Of a stretch of 64,000 nt of DNA, positions 58,511 through 64,000 are shown one piece after another (position 1 is the stretch's first letter; the number at the start of each line of letters is the position of its first letter). The DNA lies in assembly GCA_900088475.1 (NCBI GenBank), contig FLMG01000355.1, positions 102,786 to 166,785 of the forward strand. Reading direction: 5' to 3'. A model generated the notes under the pieces. It saw nothing but the letters and a program-made list of their open reading frames with translations. It was not told the origin of the DNA and searched no databases. Source of the stretch: Hyphochytrium catenoides. Taxonomy: Eukaryota; Sar; Hyphochytriomycetes; Hyphochytriales; Hyphochytriaceae. The position numbers and the translations under genes were made by a program.

Positions 58511-59170
58511 TTAGTGCTGAGGCTGAGTGTTCTTTGTCTTTTTTTCCTCCTTCTTAGTAACCTGGCGATCAGCTGGTACCTTGCCCATCAAGCGATTGAA
58601 GCGGCTCAGAACTGCATCAATGACTCTGTGGGTTGGGACCAGAACATAGACGTCAACCAAGTTGTTGACCTTGCCGTAGACAGCAGTGTAGGTAGCATAG
58701 AGCTTGGAAGCATAAGGCTGTGCGCGGTTCTGGATGTCCTTTCCTCTAGCTACTACGATAGCATACGATTGGGCCGTGGTCTCCTTGCCTTTTGCCACAA
58801 CCTTGTCGACACCAGCTCTGGTTCCCTGGTAGACGTTTCCTGCAGTAGACGTAGCCTTGTTGACAGTGGCCGCAGCGGTATCTCTGGCAAAATAGACCGT
58901 CTTGACAGCGGTATCCTTGCCAAAGTACACCCAGCTCAAGGCATAGTTGTAGATGGAGTTTGCCTGCGCAGAGGCCGTATCCTTGACAGTGGTGGCAGCT
59001 TGACCAGCTGGCTGCACGACTCTTTGGTTGACTGTGTCCCTAACGTTGCTGCTGATCTCGTACGCCTTATTGAGCTGAGGCTCAACAAGCGAGTACGCAG
59101 GCTTAATAGCTTTCTCATTCACCGTGGTAACGGTGTTCGTAACAATTTGTGGTACTTTGACTTCTACCAT
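58511..59170 (-). CDS. SRPP/perilipin-like amphipathic-helix protein
   Basis: Intronless, 219 codons from the ATG at 59170; the frame opens six codons earlier at a TTG. The protein is almost wholly amphipathic helix with quasi-repeats rich in Val, Ala, Thr, Lys and Tyr: VNEKAIKPAYSLVEPQLNKA, VRDTVNQRVVQPAGQAATTV, GKDTAVKTVYFARDTAAATV, GVDKVVAKGKETTAQSYAIV, ATYTAVYGKVNNLVDVYVLV. It ends with a Lys/Glu tail (KKEEKKTKNT). This composition resembles REF/SRPP and perilipin-type lipid-droplet coat proteins. The assignment is by character only; no diagnostic motif was confirmed. Confidence 0.6.
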   Translation of the reverse strand: MVEVKVPQIVTNTVTTVNEKAIKPAYSLVEPQLNKAYEISSNVRDTVNQRVVQPAGQAATTVKDTASAQANSIYNYALSWVYFGKDTAVKTVYFARDTAAATVNKATSTAGNVYQGTRAGVDKVVAKGKETTAQSYAIVVARGKDIQNRAQPYASKLYATYTAVYGKVNNLVDVYVLVPTHRVIDAVLSRFNRLMGKVPADRQVTKKEEKKTKNTQPQH

Positions 59171-59458
59171 GATTTGTGAATGGTCCAAGCTGGGATATCC
59201 TTCTGGCTCAAAGTTGTGTCAGGCGATAACGTCGCGCAAGTGAAGAGTTAGAGGTGGCTTCAGAGTTCTGAGGGAAAAGCGATTATGAGCAAAGCTTCTT
59301 CTGTTGGTGTCTCGTACTTCTAGGAACTTGCTTCTCTCAGACACCAATTCTTACTGTAGAATCTTAGAGCGGATGGGAACGTGTTGCGTAACCCCTGAGG
59401 AATGTATGAGCCAGGCGGGTGGGAAGGTATTCTGTCTGTCGTTTTCTCCTGTTAAAAT

Positions 59459-59719
59459 CTATACAAAACGTCTCGTCGCCTTGTTCCCTGTTCGCCGATC
59501 ACCTCCAAGCTTTTCTGCTGTGGTCCTTTCCTCTTTCTTCACCGGTAAATTCTCCTGTTGTTTTCTATGCAGAATGTCGATCTGTAAAGCAACTAGAAGG
59601 ATGACGAACAGAGCGAGGTGGTTTACTACAATATCCTGTCTGTCTTGCTCTTGTTTTTTTTTTTTGCTAACTGCAGTGCCAAGGTCGAGTGATCGTTGAT
59701 TGCTAGTTCTCACAGCCAT
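59459..59719 (-). CDS. Possible small single-pass membrane protein
   Basis: An 86-codon minus-strand frame from an ATG at 59719: basic N-terminus (TAVSKKKKQEQDRQD), one hydrophobic helix (HLALFVILLVALQIDILH), then a charged tail. It may be the last exon of a longer gene, since coding-like pieces lie upstream at about 59800-59730 (MSRLSNSNRWVNHVKLQEET) and from an ATG at 60059 (MLRLKLTYTNLVNIVK). A homopolymer A/T run (about 59650-59662) lies inside the frame, so a sequencing slip could alter it. Confidence 0.35.
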   Translation of the reverse strand: MAVRTSNQRSLDLGTAVSKKKKQEQDRQDIVVNHLALFVILLVALQIDILHRKQQENLPVKKEERTTAEKLGGDRRTGNKATRRFV

Positions 59720-61776
59720 TCCTTCCTGTTTCCTCTTGCAGTTTCACATGGTTTACCCATCTATTGCTGTTTGAAAGGCGACTCATTGCTGCCATTTGCT
59801 CCAAATGTAGAGATGACGACGTGGGAAGAACGCTAGAGGGCACCGAATCTCAATAGGAAATGACCGGGAGTGGGAAGTACGAGTAGGATATTATTGGTAC
59901 TTTCCAAAAGAGTGAGGGAAAGAGAGACAGGAAAGGGGAAAGATGATGTCGTACTTTGTGCTCCTCCACAAGCCCGTATTCTGTCATTTCATGCGACTTG
60001 GGTTGGGATACCTTGACGATATTGACTAAGTTAGTGTATGTGAGCTTCAGCCTTAGCATTAGACGTAGTGTTAAAAGACAAGAGTAATAAAGATACGACC
60101 TTTATAGGAATATGACCCAATTGCCCTCACTCCCTAAAGTACAACTACAACACCGCACATGCAGTTCTCCATAGATATATACCTAGCCCAATTGACCCTC
60201 TTATGAAACTACAAGACTCTGGCTTGTCATAACAATGGATTCCATAGGCTAGGAAGTCATAGGAATTGAATAGAAGATGACTGCTCTATGGACTGGCTGG
60301 CCATTGGTCTAAGAAGTTCTAGAAGATCCTCCGACCAAGCGTCACACATCAACTTCGTTTGGCCTTCGCTTAGCTAACCTGGTTATTATCCGTGTTAACC
60401 TCAACTGCCACCCTTTGTGGCTGATGAGTTCCTGGTGAGTGAAGTGATAGAGTGCGAGTGAGATGCTGGTGTCTCTTGATGGAAAGCTACGACTGTACAT
60501 TGAAAGATCCAGCACGATGATCAAATTGTAGGGAATGTTGAAAAGGTGCCTTTAGTTGTAGAAGTACTCGTACCCGAAACTATGCGCGTAGTAGACGCTC
60601 TGTTACATGAGTCTCGCAGTTGAAGTCAAGAATGGAATCTCTTCTGCTGTGCAGTACACTGAGCTGCCCACGAGGTGTTGGACTGTGGATTTCGAAGTTA
60701 GTTCTACTTCTGGATCATTTGCAATGCAGGCGTCGCTCGTTCTTTGGTCGGCAGCTCCACCTGCTGCTGCAACTATTGCAATGTGTAGATGTACGCGGAG
60801 ATGACGTGCAATAAATAATGCCGTCCTGCGAGGACAAAGGCGTACTGTTTGCACAGCCTTGATGCGGGTGTTGTAGTTCCCCCACTCGTTGATGGCAGTA
60901 GAACTGAAGATCCTCCAGAGCTAGTTCTAGGAGATACTTCCGCTCCCTACAAGTAAAGGCCTTCACTTCCTTCCTCAAAAACAGCTGGGAACTACTTTTC
61001 GACAGTGGAAACTGTTGGTAAAAGCCCTTTCGTTAGTTGCCATTGTTCAGAAGAAATGTTCCTTTGCTTCCTTGAGAGACGAGCCGAGCCGACGAGACGT
61101 CATTATCTTCTTACAACGAACCTCCTCGAGGGCATGGGCAGTGCGTTGCAAGCTCCACGTTGTTAGTCTCAAATGTTTTGTTACGAAAGGTATGTCGGAA
61201 GGGCGATTGAAACCAAAGAATACGTGACTGTAGCTTATCTGAAGCCTTCTTATTAAAAAGGAAGAGTTTGTGGTGCTCCCATGGTAGTTCCTTACTTATT
61301 GTCTGAAGTCTTTTTTGGAGAAAGAGTTGTGGTGTCCCCATGATAGTTCCTTACTTATAGGTCACTTCAGTTGAAGCGCGTGCTGCTGCTTTCCTCCCTT
61401 CTAATTTCTTCCGTGAGAGACCAGATCAGCGTTTCCCCCTACCTTGGACCATTAACGTGAACTTCCAGAACGAAAAAGAGGCAGTTACTACGAAGAGGAC
61501 GATGTTATACTTTTATACCCGGTCGCCCTCATCCCTTAACGGGCGCTCATGGTAGCCGCTGGTTAAGTATAGGTTCGGCAGTGAGGTAACGAGAAGATGA
61601 CATTAGCAGGGAGGATTGCGAAGGTACAACAGATGCATCCATAAAGGAGATAACACAACTTGCTAACATAAGCTTTGTGAGATAGAAAAAGTAAGCTTTG
61701 TTCATGAGGGTTCCACTGACTGCACTGCGAAATTCGCTCAGAGGCGACATAATAGTGGCCCCTGCCATTCAATTTT
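59720..61776. other. 2 kb with no supported gene
   Basis: Short coding-like pieces appear on the minus strand at 60950-60730, with two overlapping open frames (RKYLLELALEDLQFYCHQRV and ASRLCKQYAFVLAGRHYLLH), but an in-frame stop follows and no gene could be assembled. Nothing else was recognised apart from the tandem repeat at 61241. Confidence 0.35.
61241..61360. repeat. Imperfect tandem repeat, about 58-63 bp unit
   Basis: Two adjacent diverged copies share the stretch TGGTGCTCCCATGGTAGTTC / TGGTGTCCCCATGATAGTTC followed by CTTACTTAT, each preceded by GAAG-C/T-TT and GGAAGAG/GGAGAAAGAG. The copies differ by several substitutions and a few indels, so the duplication is not recent. Confidence 0.85.
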
Positions 61777-62526
61777 TTACTTGGTAGGGCTCAGCGAAGG
61801 CTCAGGTTGAGATCTTGCTGGTTCAGCACCACCCTCCACAGGCTTCGTTTCAGCTAGAGACTGTGCGTCCGTAACTCCTTCCACAGACTTCGTACCTGCT
61901 CCAGATGTCTCCTGTTCCTTGTCCTGTTTCGGTTTGACCATCTCTTCATCTTCTGAGCCGTCCTTCCTCTGCTGGTTACTTTGGCTTCCTCCGCCAAAGA
62001 GATTCCTGGTGCTTCCAACGACATTGTCTCTCGTCTGTAAAACGTTAGACCGCACGGCAGCCCAAGAGGATTTCTCTTTCGCCTTCCCTACCACTGACCC
62101 AACGCCACTAGAGATGGAGGATGCGAAGGATTCAATCTTGTCTAGTAGTGCGTCAGCGTGAACGGCGTCAGCCACTGTGTCAGCAAACCTCTCCGCTTCT
62201 GTTTGAATATAGCTGAGACCCGACTTCCCTTGCTCCTCCTTCGGTCGGACAGTCCCTGAGACGATGATGGATAAAGTTAAGATATCCTCGTCCGGTTTCT
62301 TTTTCGAGTTCATATACCGTAGGGCCTCTGTGAGGTCATCGTCACCCTTGACGGCAATTTTATCGCCATCACCGTCCACGTAGTGCAGTTGGAAGTCAGG
62401 CGCAAGGCAAAGAGTTTGATCCACTACTTCTCGAAGCCCCTGATACGTGACTTCTGCCTTGGAAACACTGATCCGTCGCAATTCGCCATTGAATGAGAGC
62501 TTTAGAGATACATTGGATAAGTCCAT
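61777..62526 (-). CDS. PB1-domain protein
   Basis: Intronless, 249 codons from the ATG at 62526; the frame extends upstream only to a GTG. The first 85 residues form a PB1 domain: VSLKLSFNGELRRISVSKAE, and the acidic OPCA motif DFQLHYVDGDGDKIAVKGDD followed by DLTEALRYM. PB1 domains pair head-to-tail in scaffolds and kinases. The rest is a long helical segment (IQTEAERFADTVADAVHADA, LLDKIESFASSISSGVGSVV) and a disordered Glu/Pro-rich tail (TKPVEGGAEPARSQPEP). Both the acidic OPCA face and a basic Lys/Arg at the start (LRRISVSK) are present, so type I/II pairing is possible. The architecture resembles NBR1-like N-termini but lacks ZZ or UBA domains. Confidence 0.85.
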   Translation of the reverse strand: MDLSNVSLKLSFNGELRRISVSKAEVTYQGLREVVDQTLCLAPDFQLHYVDGDGDKIAVKGDDDLTEALRYMNSKKKPDEDILTLSIIVSGTVRPKEEQGKSGLSYIQTEAERFADTVADAVHADALLDKIESFASSISSGVGSVVGKAKEKSSWAAVRSNVLQTRDNVVGSTRNLFGGGSQSNQQRKDGSEDEEMVKPKQDKEQETSGAGTKSVEGVTDAQSLAETKPVEGGAEPARSQPEPSLSPTK

Positions 62527-62741
62527 GGCTAGAAATGCGTTTCGCTTGAATTTTGGTTTGGGATGTAGCACGCCAATCAATGCAAGCAGTAGCCGGCGGT
62601 GCCACACAGTTACTAGCGGTTTCTGTCCTGGCTGTCGCCCGACGGCTCGCAGCTCCACTTCCTCCAGGGCTGGTATTGAGTCTGGCTGATTTCTCTTCTG
62701 CTGAGAGACGAGTGGGAGATGAGCAACTGAGCCTGAAGGTT

Positions 62742-63094
62742 ATGTCAAAGAACGAGCGCAAACAGGTAATGATACAGGTTTGGCGGTCTGAGATGCATGG
62801 CACTTTGGTGCCGACCTAGATACTAGGAAGATGTCACTTCTGAAGCTTCTTCAAGATTACCGATGAAAGCTTCGTGTAGGTTTCCGGAGTCATATTTTCT
62901 GCCCTGTACTAAAGGATTTTTATAGAGCAACCAAAGAGGCGGAAGCTTTAATGCAGCCCAAGGTTTCAGAATTAGCCAACAGCAAGAGACGCTGGGTCAA
63001 AAGAGAGGTTACTAAGTGCTGCATAACATACCGCATTATGCGCCAATTTATGAAACGGAACTGTACTGATACGTTATATCTTATTTTGCAGTAG
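62742..63094 (+). CDS. Small basic orphan protein
   Basis: Exons 62742-62765 (MSKNERKQ), 62827-62873 (EDVTSEASSRLPMKA) and 62926-63007 (TKEAEALMQPKVSELANSKR, RWVKRE) join in phase. The next likely intron (63008-63091) ends so that a TAG is the first codon after the acceptor, giving about 50 residues. If that intron is retained the frame runs on to a stop at 63092 with 28 more residues (CCITYRIMRQFMKRNCTDTL). Downstream, other frames to about 63185 also look coding (NCTGSYKGTYSKISPFYGAC), so a further exon may be missed. No family was recognised. It is divergent from the PB1 gene. Confidence 0.4.
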
Positions 63095-63260
63095 AAATTG
63101 TACCGGCAGCTACAAGGGCACCTACAGCAAGATATCTCCTTTCTATGGCGCCTGCCGACAATCTTTGGAGCGCGATCGACTTAGCGAAGATGTAGAAATT
63201 TCTTGATGATTTTTGGATGATTGTTCTTCTATCCTTTGAGCTACAAAGCAATCATCACTG

Positions 63261-63665
63261 TCAACCGATGATATCATGAAAGGCTTCTTCTTGTTTGCCT
63301 ATGATAATGATGTCCCTAGGATCTCTCTTGAAGTGCGGGTGGCAAAGTCCGTGTTCATCAACAGCTAGGTCATGCTCAAAGGCTGTAGCACTTCTGCTGA
63401 ATCAGGTAGTAACGCAGCAGCATAATGCTATGTTCGATCGTGGTCCTGACGGCTGCTTAGATGTTACATGTATGGACTCTTTGGCAAAGCTGCTCGTGAC
63501 ACAAAGGGCATCAAGTCAACAGCTATGGCTTGTTTCGCGGCTGGTGGTGAGGGAGAGCGAAAAGGGAGGGATGAAGTATCGGCTTTTCATTTCCATCACA
63601 TATACACATTCTTCGTTGCTCCTTGCTCCCGCGGCGGCACTGAATGAGTGATCAGGAGGATCCAT
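63261..63665 (-). CDS. Small orphan protein, three exons
   Basis: Exons 63665-63608, 63540-63468 and 63396-63261 join in phase (1, then 2) to encode 88 residues. The protein starts MDPPDHSFSAAAGARSNEES, continues AKQAIAVDLMPFVSRAALPK, SPYIRSATAFEHDLAVDEHG and ends CHPHFKRDPRDIIIIGKQEE then AFHDIIG. Both introns are 65-75 bases with GT-AG ends. A His/Asp/Cys cluster (FEHDLAVDEHGLCHPHF) could bind metal. No family was recognised. Reading through intron 1 gives another open frame, which is probably spurious. Confidence 0.55.
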
Positions 63666-64000
63666 CACAGATGTGTATCCTCTACTTCCTGTTCAGCTAT
63701 GCCTCTGATGCAAAAAGTTCGATTTCCAACGTGCAATAACGCCATAGTGGTAAGGCCCAGAAGGTCGCCTCTCGCATCACCTCTCCTTCTTTCACAAGAA
63801 GCCTCTATTACAATGTGTTGGCTCTTCGAAGGGAAGGCTCGCTCTTGTCTAGTAGGGAAGGCTAGATCGTCAAGAGGACAAACAAAAGGTTTGGTTTAAG
63901 GTAGGGCAGCACTGAAATTCCGTCGTTCTTTGCCTAATGGCTTAAGAGTATGTGAGCCTCTTCTGTTGGGGATAATTATAGACAAAATGCAGAGAGAGTC
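63666..64000. other. Right edge, no gene seen
   Basis: Upstream flank of the small orphan at 63665. Open frames on the plus strand here (63648-63899) have no coding character. Confidence 0.4.

Noticed and set aside
60600-60980. Possible TAG codon reassignment, from coding-like text on both sides of an in-frame TAG here and near 24640
   Set aside because: Well-supported genes (UBC12, SNIP1, RRP36, RAD51C) end at TAG exactly where the families end, so TAG is a normal stop.

Overview
The window is nuclear DNA from a eukaryote. Its genes are broken by short GT-AG introns of roughly 45-110 bases, and no operon, Shine-Dalgarno or plasmid signals are visible. Several products suggest a flagellated, cellulose-handling protist, most likely a stramenopile (oomycete-like or ochrophyte relative). 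They are a MAP kinase with an N-terminal PH domain, a trehalose-phosphate synthase that starts with a CBM20 starch-binding domain, an EDR2-like PH-START-DUF1336 protein, a secreted GH6 cellulase, an alternative oxidase, and the transition-zone protein TMEM138. The lineage is an inference from gene content; no marker gene fixes it.

Layout: 0.98-3.6 kb PH-MAP kinase (with a 53-base assembly gap); 3.9-6.9 kb a small orphan and an unknown membrane protein; 6.9-8.7 kb two divergent mitochondrial assembly factors (SDHAF2 for complex II, NDUFAF8-like for complex I); 10.2-11.1 kb ALG14 (N-glycosylation); 11.3-14.5 kb TMEM138 divergent from a coiled-coil protein; 15.0-18.8 kb TMEM230, NEDD8-conjugating UBC12 and a secreted cysteine-rich orphan. 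From 18.8 to 35 kb the style changes: long gene-poor spacers and intronless genes (alternative oxidase, R3H-ankyrin protein, GH6 cellulase, another secreted protein). From 35 kb it is dense and mostly intron-rich again: CCDC43/HNH fusion, SNIP1, RRP36, NDUFA9, an orphan, EDR2-like (intronless), RAD51C, CBM20-TPS-TPP (about 5.5 kb), a phosphoglycerate-mutase-family protein, an SRPP/perilipin-like protein, a PB1 protein and two small orphans.

Most intron-rich genes were rebuilt by joining exons by hand with phase-consistent GT-AG junctions and matching the result to remembered family signatures. Several (SDHAF2, NDUFAF8, ALG14, TMEM138, TMEM230, SNIP1, the first exons of RAD51C) consist of exons too short to stand out as open frames. 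Functional themes are mitochondrial respiration (AOX, NDUFA9, NDUFAF8, SDHAF2), sugar and wall metabolism (TPS, GH6, ALG14, the unassigned secreted protein), RNA processing and ribosome biogenesis (SNIP1, RRP36, R3H protein), signalling (MAPK, EDR2-like, PB1, UBC12), DNA repair (RAD51C) and cilium/endomembrane (TMEM138, TMEM230). There is no sign that neighbouring genes are co-transcribed, but several pairs are divergent with a shared 0.2-0.75 kb promoter. No tRNA, rRNA, CRISPR array or intact transposon was recognised.
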